Of a DNA stretch of 64,000 nt, positions 1 to 7,548 are shown piece after piece. The notes beneath the pieces are model-generated. The model did not search any database. It was not told the origin of the DNA and saw only the letters and a list, made by a program, of their open reading frames with translations. Position numbers and translations under genes: made by a program. The stretch comes from Flavobacterium buctense (lineage in GTDB: Bacteria > Bacteroidota > Bacteroidia > Flavobacteriales > Flavobacteriaceae), in the NCBI RefSeq assembly GCF_014486695.1, contig NZ_JACTAB010000005.1:62001-126000 (forward strand), written 5' to 3'. How positions within the stretch are numbered: the stretch's first letter is position 1; each line of letters begins with the position of its first letter.

Positions 1-435
1 CAAGGGTAAATCTCTATAAGATTGTACCCAATTTTTATAGGTGGACCAAATAATAGCTTCACTAGTAGGGCGAACAATAAGCTCTTCTTCCAATTTAGCA
101 TTGGGATCAACCATTAATTTCCCCGGTTTATCAGGATCATTTTTTAATCGATAATGGGTAACTATGGCACACTCTTTGGCAAAACCTTCAGCGTTCTTTT
201 CTTCAGCTTCAAACATACTTTTAGGCACAAAAAGAGGAAAATAGGCATTACTATGACCGGTTTCTTTGAACATTCTGTCTAATTCAGCTTGCATTTTTTC
301 CCAAATGGCATAGCCATATGGTTTGATAACCATACAACCTCTAACACCTGAATTCTCGGCTAAATCTGCCTTAACTACCAGTTCGTTGTACCATTTGGAA
401 TAATCTTCTTCTCTTTTCGTTAGGTTCTTACTCAT
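1..435 (-). CDS. proS: Prolyl-tRNA synthetase, N-terminal part (cut by window start)
   Basis: This is the first ~145 residues of a class II prolyl-tRNA synthetase, which charges tRNA-Pro with proline in the cytosol. The protein starts [18 protein letters not shown] and continues through the class II motif region, with [16 protein letters not shown] and the later RPTSEAIIW. These match the archaeal/eukaryote-like ProS form common in Bacteroidetes. The ATG is at 433-435, and the rest of the gene lies before base 1. It diverges from the lipoprotein gene at 536, and a good Bacteroidetes promoter sits 54 bases upstream. The family assignment is firm; nothing can be said about the missing C-terminal anticodon-binding part. 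Confidence 0.95.
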   Translation of the reverse strand, partial: MSKNLTKREEDYSKWYNELVVKADLAENSGVRGCMVIKPYGYAIWEKMQAELDRMFKETGHSNAYFPLFVPKSMFEAEEKNAEGFAKECAIVTHYRLKNDPDKPGKLMVDPNAKLEEELIVRPTSEAIIWSTYKNWVQSYRDLPL

Positions 436-488
436 ATTGAATAATTTGGCATAAAAATTGTTTAACTTTTTTTAACTAAATAGTTCGA

Positions 489-519
489 CAAAACTAACTA
501 TTTTTGTATAGTCCAACAA
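489..519 (-). promoter_or_regulatory. Bacteroidetes-type promoter of proS
   Basis: On the minus strand the -7 box TAGTTTTG (489-496) fits TAnnTTTG exactly. A TTG at 517-519 lies 20 bases upstream of it as the -33 element. Transcription should start near 482, leaving a leader of about 47 bases. The box pair overlaps the plus-strand -7 box at 499-506. Confidence 0.6.
499..506 (+). promoter_or_regulatory. -7 promoter box of the Trp/Gly-rich lipoprotein gene
   Basis: TATTTTTG matches TAnnTTTG, 30 bases before the ATG at 536. No convincing -33 TTG is found at the normal distance. The box sits inside the spacer of the divergent proS promoter. Confidence 0.45.
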
Positions 520-535
520 TAAAAATGCTATAGAT

Positions 536-1477
536 ATGAAAACTTATTATTTATTCAGTAGAAGATTGTCCCTATTTTCCCTCTTCGGAATTATGGCAAT
601 CACAATTACCTCATGTGGTTCCTATCAAAATAGTTCTTACTACGATTCTGATGGAGTTTATGGAGATTCAGAAAATAAGAGAAAGGAAACAGCATCCAAT
701 GACAACTCTCAAAGCAATAAATACCAAGAATATTTCAGCGATCTCAACAAAGAAGCAGAAATATTTACTGATGTAGACAATTACACTTCTGTTAGTAACG
801 ATTCTACAGCTACTAAAACCCAAAACTACAATGACAACAACGCCGGTTGGGGCAATAACCCTCAAGCTATAACCGTAAATGTTTATGATAACAATTGGGG
901 TTGGGGTTATTGGAACAATTACTGGTATGGCAATTACTGGGGTTGGAGCAGTTGGGGACCATCATGGGGATGGGGTTGGAACAGTTGGTACGGTCCCGGA
1001 TGGGGATGGGGTTGGAACAATTGGTATGGACCAGGATGGAATGTTGGCTGGGGCGGTTGGTATAGCCCATGGTACGGCGGTTATTATAATAATTATTACA
1101 ATGGCGGTAGAAGAGGGTCTTATTTTGGCATAGCCGGAAACAGAGTAAACAATTCTAGATACGGTGTTAGAAATGCATCCAATTATGGTGTAAGAGGAAA
1201 CAACTCAATCAATACGAGAAATTCGAACTTTAATTCTACTAGAAGTAATTCTAATTTCAATCCTACAAGAAGTAATTCATCCAGTCCAAGAAATAATAAC
1301 AATGTTTCTCCAAGACCAAACACTAATACTTCTCAACCTAGAGGAAATGTTAGAACAGAATCTACTCCTACCCGTACCTACAGTCCTAGTAGCAACTATG
1401 GCGGTGGACGTTCTTCGTCAGGTGGTGGTGGAAGTTTCGGAGGCGGAAGATCTAGCGGCGGAGGCGGAAGAAGATAA
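536..1477 (+). CDS. Trp/Gly/Asn-rich lipoprotein of unknown function
   Basis: This 313-residue protein begins with a lipoprotein signal: a hydrophobic stretch at 11-25 and lipobox TITSC with Cys27. An acidic, Ser/Asn-rich stretch follows to about residue 115. Residues ~115-195 are dominated by Trp, Gly and Tyr, with a 12-residue unit WGWGWNSWYGPG repeated. The tail is Arg/Asn/Ser-rich and ends in Gly-Ser runs (GGGGSFGGG). I recognise no catalytic domain. The composition suggests a surface-exposed, aggregation-prone or carbohydrate-contacting envelope protein, but that is inference. The neighbours are proS (divergent) and a FadL-type barrel downstream, separated from it by a terminator. Antisense and alternate-frame ORFs here are products of the biased composition. 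Confidence 0.75.
   Translation: MKTYYLFSRRLSLFSLFGIMAITITSCGSYQNSSYYDSDGVYGDSENKRKETASNDNSQSNKYQEYFSDLNKEAEIFTDVDNYTSVSNDSTATKTQNYNDNNAGWGNNPQAITVNVYDNNWGWGYWNNYWYGNYWGWSSWGPSWGWGWNSWYGPGWGWGWNNWYGPGWNVGWGGWYSPWYGGYYNNYYNGGRRGSYFGIAGNRVNNSRYGVRNASNYGVRGNNSINTRNSNFNSTRSNSNFNPTRSNSSSPRNNNNVSPRPNTNTSQPRGNVRTESTPTRTYSPSSNYGGGRSSSGGGGSFGGGRSSGGGGRR
938..1036 (+). repeat. 36-bp tandem repeat coding the Trp/Gly motif
   Basis: Two 36-base units (965-1000 and 1001-1036) differ at only a few, mostly synonymous positions. A shorter diverged unit precedes them at 938-964. In frame, they encode WGWGWNSWYGPG and WGWGWNNWYGPG. The pattern points to in-frame duplication with selection on the peptide. Confidence 0.8.
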
Positions 1478-1495
1478 TCCAATACACTATTTTAT

Positions 1496-1532
1496 ACCTA
1501 TGCTTTGTTAAACTATTGCATAGGTTTTTTTT
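1496..1532 (+). terminator. Rho-independent terminator after the Trp/Gly-rich lipoprotein
   Basis: The 8-bp stem ACCTATGC (1496-1503) pairs with GCATAGGT (1518-1525) around a 14-base loop, followed by a run of eight T. It ends only 20 bases before the next ATG at 1553. Confidence 0.8.
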
Positions 1533-1552
1533 GAACAAAAATTAAAAATACT

Positions 1553-3064
1553 ATGAAAAAGTACTTACTATTATTATGCATTGGAATGTCATTTTCCAAT
1601 ATTCAAGCCCAAGAAACCACTCCTGATGATGTCATACGCTTAGCCGTAGATAACCTCAACGGAACAGCTAGATTCAGAGGAATGAGTGGTGCATTTGGCG
1701 CTGTTGGCGGCGATTTATCAGCCATTAATGTAAATCCGGCAGGATCTATATTTTTCAACAATAACTATGCTACCATTACCGGTGCCATTTATAATGCAAA
1801 AAATAAATCTCGTTATTTTGGCACCACTACTAATGATAACGACAGCACTTTAGATATCAATCAAATTGGTGCCATATTCGTATTTAAAAATGGCGCTGAA
1901 AATAAAAATGATTGGAGAAAAATTGCCGTAGGTTTAAACTACGAGAACACCAATAACTTTAACAACAGTGTGTTTTCCGCCGGAATTAATCCCTATAATT
2001 CAATTGGAAATTATTTTGTAAACATTGCGCAAGGTATCCCAACTTATGTTTTAACCGATTTCAGTTATTATGATTTAAGTTTTAATGAGCAACAAGCTTA
2101 TTTGGGCTATGACACTTATATTTTTGAGCCAACTAATAACACCCCCAATAACAATTCCTATTATACTAATATTCCAGTAGGCGGAAACTATTACCAAGAG
2201 AATCAAGTTTTAACAACAGGTTACAATGGTAAATTGACGGGGAACTTTTCCGCTTCTTACAAAGATATTATCTTTCTGGGAGGAAATTTGAATTTCCACT
2301 TTGTGAATATTGAAAAGTTATTTACCGTATATGAAAGTAACGATAATCCACCTTATGATAGCGGTTCCACTATTTCGGAAATCCTTTTTGACAATAGACT
2401 TTGGACAACAGGTTCCGGATTTTCATTTAATTTAGGTGCGATTGTAAAACCCATTGAGAGTGTTCGTATTGGATTAGCCTACGAATCCCCAACATGGTTC
2501 AGACTAACAGATGAATTACAACAAGGGGTTAGCACAAGAAGTCTTAACAATCAAGACGGAAACGAATTCCCATTTTCATACCAAGACCCAATTACTTATT
2601 TGCCTTACACCATTCAAACTCCAGGAAAATGGACAGGAAGTTTGGCTTATATCTTTGGAAAAAGAGGTTTGCTTAGTGTTGATGTGTCCAGCAAAGACTA
2701 CAGTTCCACAAGAATAAAGCCTAAAAATGACCCAAGTTATATAGGTATTAATAATTTCATGAACAATGCTTTAGATAACGCTATTGAAGTTCGCGTTGGC
2801 GGTGAATTCAAAATCAAACAAGTGAGTTTAAGAGCCGGTTATCGTTTTGAGGAAAGTCCGTATAAAGTAGACCAAGTATTTGGTGACTTAACCGGCTATA
2901 CCGGTGGAATTGGCTATAATTTTGGCGAAAGCCGATTAGATCTGGCTTATTCTTATGATCACAGAAACAGCAATCAAGCTTTTGTTTCTTCGGGTATGAC
3001 AGATCCGGCGAGAATTAGCAGATACAACAATAATGTAACTATCAGTTATTCTATCAATTTCTAA
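1553..3064 (+). CDS. Outer membrane protein, OmpP1/FadL/TodX family
   Basis: This 503-residue outer membrane beta-barrel has a Sec signal (MKKYLLLLCIGMSFSNIQAQ, cut near residue 20). The FadL-type N-terminus follows, with RFRGMSGAFGAVGGDLSAINVNPAG, where the NPAG motif marks the hatch region in this family. Alternating hydrophobic strands run to a C-terminal VTISYSINF with the terminal aromatic residue of a barrel. FadL proteins carry hydrophobic compounds such as long-chain fatty acids across the outer membrane; the substrate here is unknown. A terminator lies just upstream of the ATG and another downstream, so it may be transcribed alone or by readthrough. Confidence 0.85.
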   Translation: MKKYLLLLCIGMSFSNIQAQETTPDDVIRLAVDNLNGTARFRGMSGAFGAVGGDLSAINVNPAGSIFFNNNYATITGAIYNAKNKSRYFGTTTNDNDSTLDINQIGAIFVFKNGAENKNDWRKIAVGLNYENTNNFNNSVFSAGINPYNSIGNYFVNIAQGIPTYVLTDFSYYDLSFNEQQAYLGYDTYIFEPTNNTPNNNSYYTNIPVGGNYYQENQVLTTGYNGKLTGNFSASYKDIIFLGGNLNFHFVNIEKLFTVYESNDNPPYDSGSTISEILFDNRLWTTGSGFSFNLGAIVKPIESVRIGLAYESPTWFRLTDELQQGVSTRSLNNQDGNEFPFSYQDPITYLPYTIQTPGKWTGSLAYIFGKRGLLSVDVSSKDYSSTRIKPKNDPSYIGINNFMNNALDNAIEVRVGGEFKIKQVSLRAGYRFEESPYKVDQVFGDLTGYTGGIGYNFGESRLDLAYSYDHRNSNQAFVSSGMTDPARISRYNNNVTISYSINF

Positions 3065-3084
3065 TCCATTACAATACAAGTAAC

Positions 3085-3113
3085 AAACCATCTCTAAACG
3101 AGGTGGTTTTTTT
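3085..3113 (+). terminator. Rho-independent terminator after the FadL-type gene
   Basis: AAACCATCTC (3085-3094) and GAGGTGGTTT (3100-3109) form a 10-bp stem with one G-T wobble around a 5-base loop, running into seven T. Confidence 0.8.
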
Positions 3114-3150
3114 ATTTACAAAAGGCAAAAAAAAATTAGAAATAAAAACG

Positions 3151-3158
3151 TAATTTTG
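3151..3158 (+). promoter_or_regulatory. -7 promoter box of rimO
   Basis: TAATTTTG fits TAnnTTTG exactly, 30 bases before the ATG at 3189. It contains the TTG that an ORF caller would use as the rimO start (3156), so translation must begin downstream. No clear -33 TTG is present. Confidence 0.5.
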
Positions 3159-3188
3159 CACCCTTTCCCAATAATCGGAAATAAATCT

Positions 3189-4490
3189 ATGAGAACTAAG
3201 TCTTTAAAGAAAAACAAAATCAATGTCATTACGCTCGGATGCTCAAAAAACACTTACGACAGTGAGGTTTTAATGGGGCAATTAAAAGCCAGTGGCAAAG
3301 ATGTGGTGCATGAACAAGAAGGAAATATCGTGGTGATTAACACTTGCGGTTTTATTGATAATGCCAAAGCAGAATCAGTAAATACTATATTGGAATATGC
3401 CGATAAAAAAGAAAAAGGTTTGGTCGACAAAGTTTTTGTTACCGGCTGTCTTTCTGAAAGATACCGTCCTGATTTGGAGAAAGAAATTCCCAACGTTGAT
3501 CAATATTTCGGAACCACAGAATTACCCTTATTATTAAAAGCATTAGGCGCAGATTATAAACACGAATTATTAGGCGAACGCTTAACTACAACACCCAAAA
3601 ACTATGCTTATTTAAAAATTGCAGAAGGCTGTGACAGACCGTGCAGTTTTTGCGCGATTCCAATTATGCGTGGTAAACACGTTTCGCAATCCATTGAAAA
3701 ATTAGTTAAAGAAGCCGAAGGCTTAGCCAAAAACGGTGTAAAAGAACTAATTCTTATTGCTCAAGATTTGACTTACTACGGCTTAGATTTATACAAAAAA
3801 AGAAACTTAGCAGAGTTGCTTGAGAATTTAGTAAAAGTAGAAGGCATCGAATGGATTCGTTTGCATTATGCCTTCCCAACCGGCTTTCCAATGGATGTTT
3901 TGGATTTGATGAAACGCGAACCAAAAATTTGTAATTACATCGATATTCCGTTGCAACACATTTCAGATAACATTTTGAAATCTATGCGACGTGGTACTAC
4001 AAAAGAAAAAACCACCAAATTACTAAAAGATTTCCGCGAAGCCGTTCCGGGCATGACCATTAGAACTACTTTGATTGTGGGTTATCCGGGTGAAACGCAG
4101 GAAGATTTTGAAACCATGAGAGATTGGGTTCAAGAAATGAAATTTGAAAGATTAGGCTGTTTCACTTATTCTCATGAAGAAAACACCCATGCCTATTTAT
4201 TGGAAGATGATGTTCCCGAGGAAGTAAAACAAGCGCGTGCTGCCGAAATAATGGATTTGCAATCGCAAATTTCCTGGGATTTAAACCAAGAGAAAATCGG
4301 GCAAACTTTCAAATGTATTATCGACCGAAAAGAAGGTCAGTATTTTATCGGAAGAACTGAATTTGACAGTCCGGATGTAGACAACGAAGTGTTAATCGAC
4401 GCAGCAAATTTCTATGTAAAAACAGGAGAATTTGTCAATGTAAAAATCGTCGATGCTACTGAGTTTGATCTTTACGGCGAACCGGTTTAA
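3189..4490 (+). CDS. rimO: Ribosomal protein S12 methylthiotransferase RimO
   Basis: This 433-residue radical SAM enzyme methylthiolates the conserved Asp of ribosomal protein S12. It has three visible parts. The N-terminal MTTase domain contains NVITLGCSKNTYDSEVL and later Cys ligands (INTCGF, VTGCLSERY). The radical SAM CxxxCxxC motif is CDRPCSFC (Cys148, 152 and 155). The C-terminus is TRAM-like. I chose ATG 3189 over the upstream TTG at 3156 because the TTG lies in the promoter box and homologues typically start MRTKSLKKNKI. The gene is convergent with the barrel gene at 4487, and their stop codons overlap by 4 bases with no terminator between. Confidence 0.95.
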   Translation: MRTKSLKKNKINVITLGCSKNTYDSEVLMGQLKASGKDVVHEQEGNIVVINTCGFIDNAKAESVNTILEYADKKEKGLVDKVFVTGCLSERYRPDLEKEIPNVDQYFGTTELPLLLKALGADYKHELLGERLTTTPKNYAYLKIAEGCDRPCSFCAIPIMRGKHVSQSIEKLVKEAEGLAKNGVKELILIAQDLTYYGLDLYKKRNLAELLENLVKVEGIEWIRLHYAFPTGFPMDVLDLMKREPKICNYIDIPLQHISDNILKSMRRGTTKEKTTKLLKDFREAVPGMTIRTTLIVGYPGETQEDFETMRDWVQEMKFERLGCFTYSHEENTHAYLLEDDVPEEVKQARAAEIMDLQSQISWDLNQEKIGQTFKCIIDRKEGQYFIGRTEFDSPDVDNEVLIDAANFYVKTGEFVNVKIVDATEFDLYGEPV

Positions 4491-5341
4491 TAACTAAAAC
4501 TTAGCGTCACTATCCAGAAATTTTTTCCGAAAAGCTCCGTGTTTTTTGAAGCACCATTGTGAGTATAATTCAATGCAATGGGCATAGAAATTCCGTTCCC
4601 TAAGTCAAATTCTTTTGTTGCGGTTATTCCGAAATTGGTAAAAGATACTTTGCCATAATCGGCATAAGTGTAATAGGCTGCTTTATTGTTTAACACGGCG
4701 CCAACGACCGGAGAAATTTCAATGTTTTGGAAGAAATCAAATGCATAACCCAATTCAAGATAAGTCGTAAAATTCTGCTTCGGATTTTCCCCATTGCTAT
4801 CGTATCGGAAGTCATTTCCGGCGACTAAAGTACTTATCGTGGCATTAAAAGGAAATTGATATCCTTCTGAAAAATCAAAATAAAGCATCGCATCAACCGT
4901 TTTGGAACCATCGCTGCCGTAATTAAAAAATGTGTTATCAACACCTTCTACGCTACTAACTGATGGCCAATAGTAATCCCAAAGTTGGAATTGCAAAAAA
5001 TCAGTAATCTGATAAGTTACATAAAAATCAATCTCTTGATACCCTTTATAAGCCGAAACGCCATCGGGATAAAAATAATCGCTTTTGAAATTGGTCGTTG
5101 CCCAAAAACCTAAAGATAATTTTGACGAAACGGCATATTCAATCGTGGGTTGAATCGCAACATAATCGCCGCCCCAACATTGGCCACGCCAAAGATACCG
5201 ACTGACAACATCTAAATTCAAAGAAAGTTTTTTTTCGTCTTTCTCAATAATACTGTCAATAACGACTTTATTTTCTTGCGAAAAAGAAGGAATGGAATGC
5301 AACCCAAATAACAATGCCATTGTAAAAAAGCTGTACTTCAT
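4487..5341 (-). CDS. Secreted outer membrane beta-barrel protein, Gcw_chp/TorF-like
   Basis: This 284-residue protein has a signal peptide (MKYSFFTMALLFGLHSIPSFSQ). The body is beta-rich, with VVSRYLWRGQCWGGDYVAIQP near residues 46-66, which resembles the SRYLWRG/SDYLFRG start of the Gcw_chp barrel family of unknown function. It ends in TLSFSY with a C-terminal aromatic. Its ATG overlaps the stop of the upstream hybrid kinase by one base (TAATG), so the two are translationally coupled. A role as sensor partner or target of the kinase is inference from this coupling. Confidence 0.7.
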   Translation of the reverse strand: MKYSFFTMALLFGLHSIPSFSQENKVVIDSIIEKDEKKLSLNLDVVSRYLWRGQCWGGDYVAIQPTIEYAVSSKLSLGFWATTNFKSDYFYPDGVSAYKGYQEIDFYVTYQITDFLQFQLWDYYWPSVSSVEGVDNTFFNYGSDGSKTVDAMLYFDFSEGYQFPFNATISTLVAGNDFRYDSNGENPKQNFTTYLELGYAFDFFQNIEISPVVGAVLNNKAAYYTYADYGKVSFTNFGITATKEFDLGNGISMPIALNYTHNGASKNTELFGKNFWIVTLSFSY

Positions 5342-7437
5342 TAGGATTTTTTTTCTAAATATTTTTCCAACAATTCAAACAAGCGTTCTCTATTTAATGG
5401 TTTTGTTATATAATCTGTAAATCCTGCTTCTTCAATTTTGGCCTTATCTTCAGAAGATGAATAAGCGGTTTGTGCAATTATCGGCAAGTTTTCTCGCATC
5501 GGTTGAATTTGCTCAATTGCCTCAAAACCGGTCATAACAGGCATTTTTATATCCATTAAGACCAGATCAATATTGGGATTACTCAAGCAGATTTCAACTG
5601 CTTCCCGACCATTAACAGCTCTGATAATTTCATAATTCTTATGCTGCATCATTTTTTGGAACAACAAGAAATTAATATTATCATCTTCAGCAATCAAAAT
5701 CAATTTGTTTTCAGATTTAGTATTTTCATGATTGTTAATCGACCTAACCATGATATTTTCAACTTTGGCATACTGCAATGGAATGGAAAAGTAAAAAGTA
5801 GAACCTTCCCCTACTTTAGACTCGAGTGTGATGGTTCCGCCAAGCAGTTCCACATAGGCTTTTGAAATGGCTAAGCCTAATCCTAAACCACCAACTTTAA
5901 TAGAAACATCACTGTCTACTCGCTTAAATCGATCAAAAATATTTTGGTGTTCTTGCTCATCAATTCCAAGTCCGGTATCTCTGACCGTAAAATGAATCAA
6001 ATTGTTATTTTCATCAATTTCATAGCCAAAAGTCACTATTCCAACATCGGTAAACTTAATTGCATTGGTCAATAAATTGATAATAACCTGCTTCAATTTT
6101 ATATCATCGGTAACGATATTAAATTGAGCCGGTAATGAGCTTTTGATTAAAATAAACTCGACATCCTTATTCTGAATAGTTACCTTAACGGTTTCGTATA
6201 GTTCATTTACACATGACTCTAAATTGACAATAGTAAAATTGGGTGTAATTTGATTGGAATCGATTTTGGACATTTCAATTAAATCATCGATTATAGAAAC
6301 TAAGTTTTTACCGCTTTTTTCAATCACATTCAAGTATTCTAATTTTTCAGTTTCATTGATGTCAGTATTCAGAATTAAATCTGTGAAACCATTGATGGCG
6401 TTCATAGGCGTTCTGATTTCGTGTGATAAATTGGCTAAAAAAGAAGATTTCAAACGATCACTTTCTTCGGCTTTGATTTTGGCGGTTATCAACTCCAATT
6501 TTTGGTTGTTATTCTCCTCAAATAAATTCCCTATGTAGCTAAATTCACCATTGGATTCTTTAAGCAGTTTGATGGCTCTTTTATTACCGGTTTCTAATAC
6601 TCTTCGCACCAAATCCAAAGGATAATAAACTAGTTTACGGGTATAAATTAAGTTAACTAACAAGCTGACAAAAAAGGCAACTATGATGACATACAACAAG
6701 TTGATAGTATTTTCAAAATACACTTCGAAATTCCTCTGAAACAACAATTGTCCGATAATTTTCCCTTCGGAATCTTTTAAATCAAACGCGGTTTTGATTT
6801 TATTCTTCTCACTTTCTAATGTGCTATCGGGTCTAAAAAACTGAATCTCTGCATTGGTAATATGCTCAAGATTATCAATATATTCTTGATCCATTAATCT
6901 AACAACAAAAAAGTAACCGGAAGTTTGTGTCTTGTTTTTTAAAGGATCATCAGACGGATGAATTGCGGCACCGGTAACTTCAACCATTCCTTCGGGTATT
7001 TTCAGATAAAACTTTTTAATTCCTTCTTTATTCACTAAATCCATGGCTTGCTTCGGTATAAAATCCAACGATTTAATACCAGGCGTAGGCGTTCTGATGA
7101 TAAAGTTTTTTTGAGCATCATAAGCTGCTAAATACTCTGCATCGTATATTTCTAGTTCGTTACCAATGGTTTCATCAAACCAAACTTTATCTTTTGAAGC
7201 GATAAAATCTACAAATTCATCCCAATTGGAATCATTATTGATGGCAACCAAAATAGGCTTTGACTCCAAATCAAGAAGCTTATGAATTTCATTATCAAAC
7301 TGTTCTACAGAATCTTTATAAACTTGCCTTTCCGCTTTCTTAGTGTAATAGAAAAGAGCAAAATATAGAATAATGAAAAAGATACTAGAAGAAACTATTA
7401 ACCAAAGAATTTTGGGGAAGGTTTTTTTAACGGTCAT
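5341..7437 (-). CDS. Hybrid sensor histidine kinase with CHASE4-like periplasmic domain and receiver
   Basis: This 698-residue inner membrane kinase has a transmembrane helix at ~8-30. A periplasmic domain of ~200 residues follows, resembling CHASE4 (DNSNWDEFVDF, YDAEYLAAYDAQKNFI). A second helix is at ~243-263. The HisKA domain has LSHEIRTPMN with phospho-acceptor His339. The HATPase has N and G boxes (LLTNAIKFT, DTGLGI, GLGLGLAISK). The C-terminal receiver has the acidic AEDD pair and phospho-acceptor Asp629 in LMDIKMPVMTG. No DNA-binding output is encoded, so signalling must pass to a partner elsewhere or act through the receiver. It is coupled to the barrel gene downstream. CHASE4 ligands are generally unknown. 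Confidence 0.88.
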   Translation of the reverse strand: MTVKKTFPKILWLIVSSSIFFIILYFALFYYTKKAERQVYKDSVEQFDNEIHKLLDLESKPILVAINNDSNWDEFVDFIASKDKVWFDETIGNELEIYDAEYLAAYDAQKNFIIRTPTPGIKSLDFIPKQAMDLVNKEGIKKFYLKIPEGMVEVTGAAIHPSDDPLKNKTQTSGYFFVVRLMDQEYIDNLEHITNAEIQFFRPDSTLESEKNKIKTAFDLKDSEGKIIGQLLFQRNFEVYFENTINLLYVIIVAFFVSLLVNLIYTRKLVYYPLDLVRRVLETGNKRAIKLLKESNGEFSYIGNLFEENNNQKLELITAKIKAEESDRLKSSFLANLSHEIRTPMNAINGFTDLILNTDINETEKLEYLNVIEKSGKNLVSIIDDLIEMSKIDSNQITPNFTIVNLESCVNELYETVKVTIQNKDVEFILIKSSLPAQFNIVTDDIKLKQVIINLLTNAIKFTDVGIVTFGYEIDENNNLIHFTVRDTGLGIDEQEHQNIFDRFKRVDSDVSIKVGGLGLGLAISKAYVELLGGTITLESKVGEGSTFYFSIPLQYAKVENIMVRSINNHENTKSENKLILIAEDDNINFLLFQKMMQHKNYEIIRAVNGREAVEICLSNPNIDLVLMDIKMPVMTGFEAIEQIQPMRENLPIIAQTAYSSSEDKAKIEEAGFTDYITKPLNRERLFELLEKYLEKKS

Positions 7438-7548
7438 TATTGTCTATACTCATTAGAGGTTTAGATAATAAAATTAGACTAAATAAACAGTCAATTATAC
7501 CTATTAAATAAAAATAATGAACAAGTTATCAAGAATCTATGATTGAAT

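Noticed and set aside
668..1511. Four alternate-frame ORFs (668-865 minus, 867-1070 minus, 879-1133 plus, 1302-1511 plus) over the Trp/Gly-rich gene.
   Set aside because: They arise from the repetitive, biased DNA of the lipoprotein gene, have no start signals and give low-complexity peptides.
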